Shown piece by piece: positions 1 through 7,885 of a stretch of DNA of 64,000 bases; within the stretch, counting starts at the first letter, position 1; every line of letters starts with the position of its first letter. Where the stretch lies: assembly GCA_016716745.1 (NCBI GenBank), contig JADJVD010000006.1:62001-126000 (forward strand). Reading direction: 5' to 3'. The translations under genes were made by a program, and so were the position numbers. The notes under the pieces were generated by a model. That model was given only the letters and a program-made list of their open reading frames with translations, ran no database searches and was not told the DNA's origin. Source of the DNA: Hyphomicrobiales bacterium (lineage in GTDB: Bacteria; Pseudomonadota; Alphaproteobacteria; Rhizobiales; Beijerinckiaceae).

Positions 1-1
1 C

Positions 2-343
2 GTCCCGTGGCTGTACAACCGTCCGGGCCTGTACTCGCTGAAGCTGGTGAACTGGCACTTCTGGATCGCGACCCTCGGCATCGTGCTCTACATCAGCTCG
101 ATGTGGGTGGCGGGCATCATGCAGGGCCTGATGTGGCGCGCCTACACCTCGCTCGGCTTCCTTGAGTACTCGTTCATCGAGACGGTCGAGGCGATGCACT
201 ACTTCTACGTCATCCGTGCGCTCGGCGGCGCCTTGTTCCTCGTCGGCGCGCTGATCATGGCGTGGAATCTCTACAAGACGATCACCTCGCCGAGCGTCGA
301 GGCGGTTCCGGCGGGCCGTTCGCAGCTCGCCCCGGCGGAGTGA
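2..343 (+). CDS. ccoN: cbb3-type cytochrome c oxidase subunit I, C-terminal part
   Basis: Only the last 113 residues are inside the window; the reading frame is open from base 2. CcoN is the catalytic haem-copper subunit of the high-affinity cbb3 terminal oxidase in the inner membrane. The visible part has two hydrophobic helices (around WIATLGIVLYISSMW and ALGGALFLVGALIMAW) and a short polar C-terminal tail, as at the end of CcoN. The catalytic histidines lie upstream, outside the window. Identity rests strongly on the genes that follow: ccoO starts 7 bases after the stop, then ccoQ and ccoP. The promoter of the operon, where FNR/FixK-type sites would normally be, is not in view. Confidence 0.93.
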   Translation, partial: VPWLYNRPGLYSLKLVNWHFWIATLGIVLYISSMWVAGIMQGLMWRAYTSLGFLEYSFIETVEAMHYFYVIRALGGALFLVGALIMAWNLYKTITSPSVEAVPAGRSQLAPAE

Positions 344-350
344 CATCATC

Positions 351-1097
351 ATGGCTGCACACGACACCTCATTCTGGTCCAAGCACCAGATCCTCGAGAA
401 GAACTCGATCATCCTGGTCATCGGCATCCTGCTGATGATCTCGGTGGGCGGTATCGTCGAAATCGCGCCGCTCTTCTATCTGAAGAGCACGATCGAAAAG
501 GTGGGAGGGGTCCGCCCCTACACCCCGCTAGAGCTCGCCGGCCGCGACATCTATGTGCGTGAAGGGTGCTACACCTGCCACTCGCAGATGATCCGCGCGC
601 TGAAGGACGAGGTCGAACGCTACGGCCACTACTCGCTGGCGGCCGAGAGCATGTACGACCACCCCTTCCAGTGGGGCTCGAAGCGTAACGGGCCGGATCT
701 CGCCCGCGTCGGCGGCAAGTATTCGGACGACTGGCAGCGCGCGCATCTCGCCGCGCCCCGCTCGGTCGTTCCGGGTTCGATCATGCCGAATTACGCCTTC
801 CTGTTCGACCGTGAGCTCCGCCTGGAGCATCTGGGCGAGCACATGACGATCCAGTCGATCGAGGGCGTGCCCTATACGCAGGAGCAGATCGCCAATGCGG
901 CCGTGGACGCGGCGGCGCAACTCAACCCGGACGACAAGAACGCCTCGGCTTTCGCCAAGCGTTGGCCGACCGCGGTTGTGCGCACTGTCGCCAAGCCCGG
1001 CAAGATCACCGAAGCGGACGCCGTCGTCGCGTATCTCCAGATGCTCGGCACGCTCGTCGACTTCAAGATCTACGACGAAAAGGCGAACCTGCGCTGA
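351..1097 (+). CDS. ccoO: cbb3-type cytochrome c oxidase monohaem subunit
   Basis: 248 residues, the normal CcoO size. A single N-terminal membrane anchor (about residues 18-42) is followed by a periplasmic c-type cytochrome domain with one haem-binding motif CYTCH at residues 73-77. The flanking REGCYTCHSQMIR segment is typical of CcoO/FixO. The protein passes electrons from CcoP to the CcoN active site. It sits 7 bases after ccoN and just before ccoQ in the usual ccoNOQP order. Confidence 0.97.
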   Translation: MAAHDTSFWSKHQILEKNSIILVIGILLMISVGGIVEIAPLFYLKSTIEKVGGVRPYTPLELAGRDIYVREGCYTCHSQMIRALKDEVERYGHYSLAAESMYDHPFQWGSKRNGPDLARVGGKYSDDWQRAHLAAPRSVVPGSIMPNYAFLFDRELRLEHLGEHMTIQSIEGVPYTQEQIANAAVDAAAQLNPDDKNASAFAKRWPTAVVRTVAKPGKITEADAVVAYLQMLGTLVDFKIYDEKANLR

Positions 1098-1121
1098 CGC
1101 GCGACAATCGGGAGCGGCTTC

Positions 1122-1274
1122 ATGGGTGCGATGTATACCTGGGTGCAACTTGCGGCGCTGATCGGCGTCTGCCTCACCTTCGGTCTGATCGTTCTCTACG
1201 CACTGTGGCCGGGCAACCGGAGCCAGTTCGATGAAGCCGCTCAAGTGCCCTTCAAAGAGGATTCGGAGCCATGA
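1122..1274 (+). CDS. ccoQ: cbb3-type oxidase small subunit CcoQ
   Basis: A 50-residue protein between ccoO and ccoP, starting MGAMYTWVQLAALIGVC. It has one membrane helix (about residues 8-29, ending in LYALWPGNR) and a charged cytoplasmic tail, matching the CcoQ/FixQ architecture that stabilises the oxidase complex. Its TGA overlaps the ATG of ccoP (ATGA), indicating translational coupling. Sequence conservation is weak in this family, so position and topology carry most of the identification. Confidence 0.9.
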   Translation: MGAMYTWVQLAALIGVCLTFGLIVLYALWPGNRSQFDEAAQVPFKEDSEP

Positions 1275-2161
1275 GCTCACATAACGATCATGCTGCGCCG
1301 GTCGATCCGGTCACCGGCATGGCCACGACGGGCCACAGCTGGGACGGGATCAGCGAACTGAACACGCCGCTTCCGAAATGGTGGCTGTGGATTTTCTACG
1401 CGACCATCGTCTGGGCGCTCGGCTACTTCGTCGTCTATCCGTCCTGGCCGCTCGCGCAGGGCTACATGCCGGGCATCTGGAACTGGTCGTCGCGCGCCGC
1501 CGTGTCGGCGGACGTGGCCGAGCTCCAGAAGATGCGGTCTGCCGACAACGCCAAGCTGGCGGCGATGCCGCTGGCGGACGTCGCCAAGGACCCGAAAATG
1601 CTCGCCTTCGCCCAGGCGCAGGGCAAGGCGGCCTTCGGCGACAACTGCGCGCCGTGCCACGGCGCGGGCGGCGGCGGCGCCAAGGGCTACCCCAACCTGA
1701 ACGACGACGACTGGTTGTGGGGCGGCAAGATCGACCAGATTCTCGAGACCATCGCGGTCGGCATCCGGTCCACCCACGCCCAGACCCGCGCCGGCGCGAT
1801 GACCGCCTTCGGCGCGGCCCCCTCGCCGATCCTCAACAAGGACCAGATCGGCCAGGTCGCCGATTACGTCCTGTCGCTGTCGGGCAAGGCGGATCCGAAG
1901 GCCGACGTGAAGGCCGGCCAGCAGATTTTCGCCGAGAACTGCGCCGTCTGCCACGGCGATAACGCCAAGGGAAATCAGGACCTTGGCGCGCCGAACCTGA
2001 CGGATGCGATCTGGCTCTACGGGGCGGACAAGGCCACGATCGTCGAGGCTGTGACCAACGGTCGCGGCGGGGTCATGCCGACTTGGAGCGGCCGACTCGA
2101 TGACACAACTATCAAGTCGCTGGCCGTCTACGTCCACACGCTCGGCGGCGGCGTGAAGTAA
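1271..2161 (+). CDS. ccoP: cbb3-type cytochrome c oxidase dihaem subunit
   Basis: 296 residues with the CcoP layout: a cytoplasmic N-terminal stretch with HSWDGISELNTPLPKWW, one membrane helix (about residues 37-55), then two c-type cytochrome domains with haem motifs CAPCH (126-130) and CAVCH (224-228). It is the entry point for electrons from soluble or membrane cytochromes c into the cbb3 oxidase. It overlaps ccoQ by four bases and is the last structural subunit before the assembly genes. Confidence 0.97.
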   Translation: MSSHNDHAAPVDPVTGMATTGHSWDGISELNTPLPKWWLWIFYATIVWALGYFVVYPSWPLAQGYMPGIWNWSSRAAVSADVAELQKMRSADNAKLAAMPLADVAKDPKMLAFAQAQGKAAFGDNCAPCHGAGGGGAKGYPNLNDDDWLWGGKIDQILETIAVGIRSTHAQTRAGAMTAFGAAPSPILNKDQIGQVADYVLSLSGKADPKADVKAGQQIFAENCAVCHGDNAKGNQDLGAPNLTDAIWLYGADKATIVEAVTNGRGGVMPTWSGRLDDTTIKSLAVYVHTLGGGVK

Positions 2162-2303
2162 CTGTCCTGTCCGTCGCTTTTCGGGGCGACGGTTGAAATC
2201 GCGGCGCGGGGGAGTAGGTATCGTCGCCATGGCGACGCCGCCTCCGCGCCGTGCGCTTTTTCGGACACCAGCCGGCGGGGCCGGTGAGGAAAGGATGCGA
2301 CGA

Positions 2304-3788
2304 ATGAGCCTCGGCGTTGAGCGGGCCCCCACACCCGCGCCCTCCGCTGACGCGCCGGCCGTGGTGAGCGCCGACGACATCGAACTTTATCGTTCGAGAC
2401 GGAAGATCTACCCCAGAGCACGCACGGCCGCTTCCGCTCCATCAAATGGGCGCTGCTGATCGTCACGCTCGGCATCTACTATTTCATGCCGCTCATCCGC
2501 TGGGATCGCGGCCCGCATTCGCCGAGCCAGGCGGTGCTGCTCGATATGCCGAACCGTCGCTTCTATTTCTTCTGGATCGAGATCTGGCCGCAGGAAGTCT
2601 ATTTCATCACCGGCCTGCTGATCCTCGCCGCGCTGACGCTGTTCCTGATGAACGCGGTCGCCGGCCGCGTCTGGTGCGGCTATCTGTGCTGGCAGACGGT
2701 GTGGACCGATCTGTTCCAGATGATCGAGCGCTGGACGGAGGGCGACCGCCGCGAGCACTACAAGGCCGACCAGCAGCCCTGGACCGCCCAGCGAGTCGGC
2801 CGCCGGGCCCTGAAGTACCTGCTCTGGCTGATGGTCGCCTGGTGGACGGGCGGCGCCTGGGTTCTCTACTTCTCGGACGCGCCGACGCTCGTGAAGCAGC
2901 TCCACCTTCGAGGCGCCCACCATCGCCTACATCTGGATCGGCATCCTGACGGTGACGACCTTCGTGTTCGGCGGCTTGATGCGCGAGCAGGTGTGCATCT
3001 ACATGTGCCCGTGGCCGCGCATTCAGGCCGCGCTCACGGACGAGCACGCGCTCAACGTCACCTATCGCTATGATCGCGGCGAGCCGCGCATGTCGGTCAA
3101 GAAGGCGACCTCGCTGCGCGCCGCCGGCAAGCCGGCCGGCGATTGCGTCGATTGCGACCAGTGCGTCGCCGTGTGCCCGACGGGCGTCGACATCCGCAAG
3201 GGCCTGCAGCTCGATTGCATCCAGTGCGGCCTCTGCATCGACGCCTGCAACAACGTCATGGCCAAGATCGGTCGCCCGGCGGATCTCATCGCCTACGACA
3301 CCGACATCAACGTCAAGCGTCGTCAGGCGGGTCAGGCCGAAGAGTTCCACATCATGCGGCCGCGCACATGGCTGTATGCGGGCCTCATCGCGCTCGTCGC
3401 GGGCATCATGCTGGCGGCGCTGCTGATGCGCAACGACGTCGGCGTCAACGCGATGCATGATCGCAACCCGATCTTCGTCAGCCTGTCAGACGGCTCGTTG
3501 CGCAACGCCTATACGGTCAACCTCCTCAACAAGAGGTCCGAGCCGCGCACCTTCGTCCTGCAGGTCGACAATCTGCCCGGCGCCAAGGTGGAGACGGCGG
3601 GCCAGGCGGGTGAGGAAAACGGCTCTCCGGTGATCGAGGTCGGCCCCGACCAGTCGCGCCAGATGCGCGTGCTGATCACCATGCCGCCGGGCGCCAAGGT
3701 CGCCGCGCAGACGCCGATCAGCTTCAAACTCGTCGACAAGAAGACCGGCCGCGTCGCCACGCACGCCGACCACTTCTTCGGTCCGTAA
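2304..3788 (+). pseudogene. ccoG: cbb3 oxidase assembly ferredoxin-like protein CcoG, frame-disrupted
   Basis: The translated pieces together give a complete CcoG/FixG (polyferredoxin, CcoG accessory family), which acts in maturation of cbb3 oxidase and copper handling. Three frames must be joined. The N-terminus runs to RRKIYP near 2412, where one C is missing from a C-run. The central membrane part (WALLIVTLGIYYF to WVLYFSDAPTLVKQL) runs to about 2902, where two bases are missing. The remainder carries the 4Fe-4S motifs CVDCDQCVAVCP and CIQCGLCIDAC. The two deletions sum to three, so the end of the gene is back in the original frame. A purine-rich site 9 bases upstream supports ATG 2304; ATG 2295 is an alternative. 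The membrane CxxxC motif reads CGYLCW where a proline usually follows the second cysteine. Either two sequencing errors or a decayed gene. Confidence 0.85.
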
Positions 3789-3800
3789 CGGAGATCCGAC

Positions 3801-4334
3801 ATGTCAGCCATTCCGGACCCCGAAAATCCCACGGCCGGCAGCGACTACACGCCGGGCGGCTTCAAGCTGACCGGCAAGCGCGTCCTGTTCATGATGCTGG
3901 CCTTCGTCGCGACCTTCGTGACGGTGGACATCTACATGTTCTCCGTCGCCCGCTCGACCTTCGGCGGGCTCGTCACGCAGGCCTCGTTCCGCGAGGGCGT
4001 GAAGTATGACGAGCAGATCGCGGCCAGCCGCTCGCAGGAGGAGCGCGGCTGGAAAGTCGACGCGCAGGTCGCGCCCGCCGAGGGCGGCGCCGCGGTGATG
4101 GTGCGGCCGGTCGACAGGGACGGCAAGCCGATCGTCGGCCTCACCGGCTCTGCCACCTTCTCTCATCCCACGGACGCGCGTCACGACGTGGCGGTGGAGC
4201 TGACGGAGACGAGCGCCGGCGTCTATGCCGGGCGGGGCGCGCCCACGCCCGGCGCCTACACGCTCATTCTCGATCTCGCCCGCAATGGCGAGCGCATGTT
4301 CATGTCGCGGAACCGCATCAACGTCGGCTCCTGA
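3801..4334 (+). CDS. ccoH: cbb3 oxidase assembly protein CcoH (FixH family)
   Basis: 177 residues: short N-terminal tail, one membrane helix (about residues 24-45, VLFMMLAFVATFVTVDIYMF), then a periplasmic beta-rich FixH domain that includes the typical GVKYDEQIAASRSQEERGW segment. CcoH helps assemble and stabilise the cbb3 oxidase. It starts 12 bases after ccoG and ends 6 bases before ccoI, in the standard ccoGHIS order. Confidence 0.95.
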   Translation: MSAIPDPENPTAGSDYTPGGFKLTGKRVLFMMLAFVATFVTVDIYMFSVARSTFGGLVTQASFREGVKYDEQIAASRSQEERGWKVDAQVAPAEGGAAVMVRPVDRDGKPIVGLTGSATFSHPTDARHDVAVELTETSAGVYAGRGAPTPGAYTLILDLARNGERMFMSRNRINVGS

Positions 4335-4340
4335 GGCGCG

Positions 4341-6575
4341 ATGGCCGAAGCGGTCGACTATTCCCTCTTCGTTGACCGTTCGGGCGACGGCGCCTCGCGC
4401 ATCGAGTTCGCGGTCGAGGGCGGCGAGGCGCCGCTGTCGATCAGCGCCATCGAGCGCACGCTCGCCGCGCTGCCGGGGCTCGACGACGCGCGCCTCAATC
4501 TGACGAAGCGCCGCGTCACGCTCGCCTGGCGCGACGCCTCGTTCGATCCGGCGACGGCGATCGCGGCGTTGCGCGAGCTCGGCGTCAAGTCGCATCCCTT
4601 GCGCGTCGATCACGGCGAGGAGGCCGAGGCGCGCCACGCGCAATGGCTGCTGAAGTGCGTTGGCGTCGCCGCTTTCGCGACGATGAACATCATGCTTCTG
4701 TCGGTGTCGGTGTGGGCGGGCAACGCCACCGACATCTCGCCCGAGACGCGCGATTTCTTCCATTGGCTGTCGGCGCTGATCGCCATTCCGGCCGTCGCCT
4801 ACGCCGGCCAGCCTTTCTTCCGGAGCGCCGCCGCCGCGCTCGGCCGGCGCGAGTTGAACATGGACGTGCCGATCTCGCTCGGCGTCCTGCTCGCCGTCGG
4901 CATGTCGCTCTACGAGACCGCCAATCACGCCGAACACGCCTATTTCGATTCGGCGACGATGCTGCTGCTGTTCCTGCTGGCCGGCCGCTTTCTCGACCAG
5001 TCGATGCGCCGGCGCACCCGCGCGGCGGCCGGCAATCTCGCCGCGTTGAAGGGCGAGACCGCGCGCCGCCTCGGCGCCGACGACGAGCCGGTGACGGTGC
5101 CCGTCGCCGCCCTTCAGCCGGGGGATCGCGTTGTCGTGCGGCCGGGCGAGCGCATCCCGGCGGACGGCGTCGTGCTGAGCGGGGCTTCCACACTCGACGA
5201 CAGCGTCATCACCGGCGAGACGGCGCGCCGGCCGGTGGCGGCGCAGGATCGCGTGCACGCCGGCGGCCTGAATTTCGAGGGCGCGCTGGTCGTCGAGGTC
5301 ACAGCGGCGGCGGCGGATTCGCTGCTCGACGAGATCGAACGGCTGGTCGAACGGGCGGCCGACGCCAAATCGCGCACGCTGCGTCTCGCCGATCGCGTCG
5401 CCCGTCGCTACGCGCCGGTCGTGCATGTCACCGCCTTCGCCACCGCCGTCGGCTGGATCCTCGCCGGCGCGGGCGTCCATGCCGCCATCGTCACGGCGAT
5501 CGCCGTCCTCATCATCACCTGTCCCTGCGCGCTCGCGCTCGCAGTGCCGGCGGTGCAGGTGGTGGCGAGCGGCGCGCTGTTCCGCGCCGGCGTGCTGCTC
5601 AACGCCAGCGATGCGCTGGAGCGCTGCGCGGGCGTCGACACCATCGTCTTCGACAAGACCGGCACGCTGACTCTGCCCGAGCCCGGCGTCGCCAACCGCG
5701 CCGACGTCGCGCCCGATCTCGTCGCCGCCGCCGGCCGTCTGGCGCAGTCGAGCCGTCATCCGCTCGCGCTGGCGCTCGCCCGCGAGGCGCGCGACCGCCG
5801 GCCCCTGCTGGACGCGGCGGAGGAGCCCGGCCGCGGCGTGCGCGCCGTGATCGAGGGGGTCGAGGCGCGGCTGGGATCGCCGTCGTTCTGCGATGTCGCC
5901 GCGCCGGCGCCGGCGTCCGGTTCGACCATCTGCTTCCGCCTCGGCGAGCGCACGGCCGTGTTCGCCATCCGCCAGACGCTGCGTCCGGCCGCCGTCGAAA
6001 CCGTGCAGGCGCTGGCGCGCACGGGGCTGCGCCTGATCATCCTGTCGGGAGACGCGCCGGCGGCGGTCGCGCCCATCGCCGAAATGCTCGGCGTCGCCGA
6101 GGCGCGCGGCGGCCTCAAGCCCGCCGACAAGATCGCCGCCGTCGAGGCGCTGAAGGCGGAAGGGCGCACGGTGCTGATGGTCGGCGACGGGCTGAACGAC
6201 GCGCCGGCGCTCGCCGCCGCCGACGCCTCGCTCTCGCCCATCGCCGCCGTCGATCTCGCCCGCGCGCAGGCGGACGCCGTGTTTCTCGGCGAGACGCTCG
6301 CGCCGGTCGCCGACATGCTGCGCGTCTCCCGCAAGGCGATGGCGCTGATGCGCCAGAATCTCGGCATTGCGGTCGTCTACAACCTCGTCGCCGTGCCGCT
6401 CGCCATTCTGGGCTATGTCACGCCGCTGGTCGCGGCCGCCGCCATGTCCGGCTCCTCGATCATCGTCACATTGAACGCCTTGCGCGCCGGGCCGATCCGG
6501 CCGAAGGATCGGGACAGGGCCGCGCCTGTCAACATCGAGGCGATGCGCGCGCTCGCGCCGGAGGTTCTGCCGTGA
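4341..6575 (+). CDS. ccoI: P1B-type copper-transporting ATPase CcoI for cbb3 oxidase biogenesis
   Basis: 744 residues. CcoI/FixI exports Cu(I) to the periplasm for insertion into CcoN. Visible signatures are the transmembrane metal motif CPC (residues 394-396), the phosphorylation site DKTGTLT (Asp438), the hinge GDGLNDAPAL and a TGE actuator loop (VITGETARRP). The N-terminal ferredoxin-like domain (about residues 15-85) keeps the HMA shape (SAIERTLAALPGLDDARLNLTKRRVTLAW) but lacks the CxxC metal-binding pair, so it is probably not a metal-binding domain. The stop overlaps the start of ccoS. Confidence 0.96.
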   Translation: MAEAVDYSLFVDRSGDGASRIEFAVEGGEAPLSISAIERTLAALPGLDDARLNLTKRRVTLAWRDASFDPATAIAALRELGVKSHPLRVDHGEEAEARHAQWLLKCVGVAAFATMNIMLLSVSVWAGNATDISPETRDFFHWLSALIAIPAVAYAGQPFFRSAAAALGRRELNMDVPISLGVLLAVGMSLYETANHAEHAYFDSATMLLLFLLAGRFLDQSMRRRTRAAAGNLAALKGETARRLGADDEPVTVPVAALQPGDRVVVRPGERIPADGVVLSGASTLDDSVITGETARRPVAAQDRVHAGGLNFEGALVVEVTAAAADSLLDEIERLVERAADAKSRTLRLADRVARRYAPVVHVTAFATAVGWILAGAGVHAAIVTAIAVLIITCPCALALAVPAVQVVASGALFRAGVLLNASDALERCAGVDTIVFDKTGTLTLPEPGVANRADVAPDLVAAAGRLAQSSRHPLALALAREARDRRPLLDAAEEPGRGVRAVIEGVEARLGSPSFCDVAAPAPASGSTICFRLGERTAVFAIRQTLRPAAVETVQALARTGLRLIILSGDAPAAVAPIAEMLGVAEARGGLKPADKIAAVEALKAEGRTVLMVGDGLNDAPALAAADASLSPIAAVDLARAQADAVFLGETLAPVADMLRVSRKAMALMRQNLGIAVVYNLVAVPLAILGYVTPLVAAAAMSGSSIIVTLNALRAGPIRPKDRDRAAPVNIEAMRALAPEVLP

Positions 6576-6721
6576 ACGTGCTGATCTATCTCGTTCCGCT
6601 CGCGCTCGGCGTCGGCCTGATAGCGCTGTTCGCCTTCTTCTGGGCGCTGAAGAACGGCCAGTTCGACGATCCCGACGGCGCCGCCCATCGCATCCTCTCG
6701 GACGACGATCTGAAGAAATGA
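6572..6721 (+). CDS. ccoS: cbb3-type oxidase assembly protein CcoS
   Basis: A 49-residue protein from a GTG start that overlaps the ccoI stop (GTGA). It has the CcoS signature: one hydrophobic helix (LIYLVPLALGVGLIALFAFFWALK) directly followed by NGQFDDPDGAAHRILSDD. CcoS is needed for cofactor insertion into the cbb3 oxidase. Its TGA overlaps the ATG of the next gene, so translation is coupled through the whole assembly cluster. Confidence 0.95.
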   Translation: MNVLIYLVPLALGVGLIALFAFFWALKNGQFDDPDGAAHRILSDDDLKK

Positions 6722-7881
6722 AAGCGTCGGACCGTCTCGCGAGCGTGCCGCGCGCCGGGCGCCTCGCCTGCTTCTGTCCGCCGGGCGTCGCCCCGGACGA
6801 GGAGGAGCGGGCCGCCCCCTCCGCGCTGTCGCGCTACGCGCTGACGCTCACCGTCGTCGGCTTCGCCCTGTCGGTGCTCGCGCAGACGCTCGCCATCGGC
6901 ATCCTTCCCATCGCCGGCCTGCTGATCGCGCCGACGCCGGGCCTGTCCACCGCTCCCTATGCCGCCCTGCTGCTTGGCGCGGCGGTGGCGACCTTCCCGG
7001 CCTCCTTCCTCGAAGGCGCCTTCGGGCGGCGCGCCGCCTTCGCGCTCGGGGCCAGCCACGGCGTCGCCGGCGGGCTGGTGATGGCCTGGGCCATCGGAGC
7101 GCAGCATTTTGTCGCCTTCTGTCTCGGCGCGTTCTGGCTCGGCGTGGCGCAGGGCTTCAGCCTGTTCTACCGCCATATCGTCGGGCTCGACGCGCGGGCA
7201 GGCGCCTCGCGGGCGATGGCCACCGTGTTCGGCGCCGGCGCCTTCGCCGGCCTCGCCGGTCCGGCGCTCGCCGCCTTCGCCGCCGACATGGCGCCCTCAC
7301 AGGTCTATGCCGGCGCCGCCGCCACGGCCGCCTTCGTGCAGGTGGCGGTGATGGCGCTGGCGCTCGCCGCGCCGGTCGGCGCCGCGATCAGCACGGACGC
7401 CGTGCTGCGCGAGCCCGAGCCGCTCGCCTGGCGCGACATGGCCGCGCCCACCGCGCTCGGCGCCGTCGCCTGGTTCGCCATGACGGCGATCATGGTGGCG
7501 AGCCCCGGCGCGATGATCGGCTGCGGCATCGCCGCCAGCGCGGCCACCGGCGCGGTCGCCTGGCATGTCGTGGCGATGTACGCGCCGGCCCTCGTCGTGC
7601 CGTGGCTGGCGCGCTGGATCGGCGTCGGCCCGCTCGCCGCGCTCGGCCTGGCGCTGATCGCCTTCGCCAAGTGGATGACGCTCGGCGCCGACCAGTATCT
7701 CGCCTTCGTCGTCGCGCTGATCGTCGTCGCGGTCGGCTGGGCGTGGACGACGGCGGCGGCGACGCAATGGCTGCATTCGGCCGGCGGAACGCCCTCGCGC
7801 CTGCAACTGGCGCTGCACGACGCCGCGCTGTTCGCCTCGGCGGTGGCCGGCGCGCTGATCGCCGCGCCGAAGATCGGCTGA
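6718..7881 (+). CDS. ccoA: CcoA-like MFS copper importer
   Basis: 387 residues with about twelve hydrophobic segments and no other obvious domain: a major-facilitator permease. It carries an MxxxM motif (MTAIM, Met255/Met259) and an HxxxM motif (HVVAM, His283/Met287). The spacing from the first Met to the His is 28 residues, the same as in the characterised Rhodobacter capsulatus copper importer CcoA (M233xxxM237 and H261xxxM265). CcoA supplies cytoplasmic copper that CcoI then delivers to the cbb3 oxidase. The ATGA overlap with ccoS places it in the same operon. The function is inferred from motif and context and was not tested by alignment. Confidence 0.82.
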   Translation: MKASDRLASVPRAGRLACFCPPGVAPDEEERAAPSALSRYALTLTVVGFALSVLAQTLAIGILPIAGLLIAPTPGLSTAPYAALLLGAAVATFPASFLEGAFGRRAAFALGASHGVAGGLVMAWAIGAQHFVAFCLGAFWLGVAQGFSLFYRHIVGLDARAGASRAMATVFGAGAFAGLAGPALAAFAADMAPSQVYAGAAATAAFVQVAVMALALAAPVGAAISTDAVLREPEPLAWRDMAAPTALGAVAWFAMTAIMVASPGAMIGCGIAASAATGAVAWHVVAMYAPALVVPWLARWIGVGPLAALGLALIAFAKWMTLGADQYLAFVVALIVVAVGWAWTTAAATQWLHSAGGTPSRLQLALHDAALFASAVAGALIAAPKIG

Positions 7882-7885
7882 GCCA

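Noticed and set aside
2162..2303. An FNR/FixK box controlling ccoG
   Set aside because: No TTGAT-N4-ATCAA-like sequence is present in this interval; the operon promoter probably lies upstream of ccoN outside the window.
3804..5759. A 651-codon open frame antisense to ccoH and ccoI
   Set aside because: Arg/Gly/Asp-rich with no family character; long antisense frames are common in this high-GC DNA and the sense strand encodes clear ccoH/ccoI.
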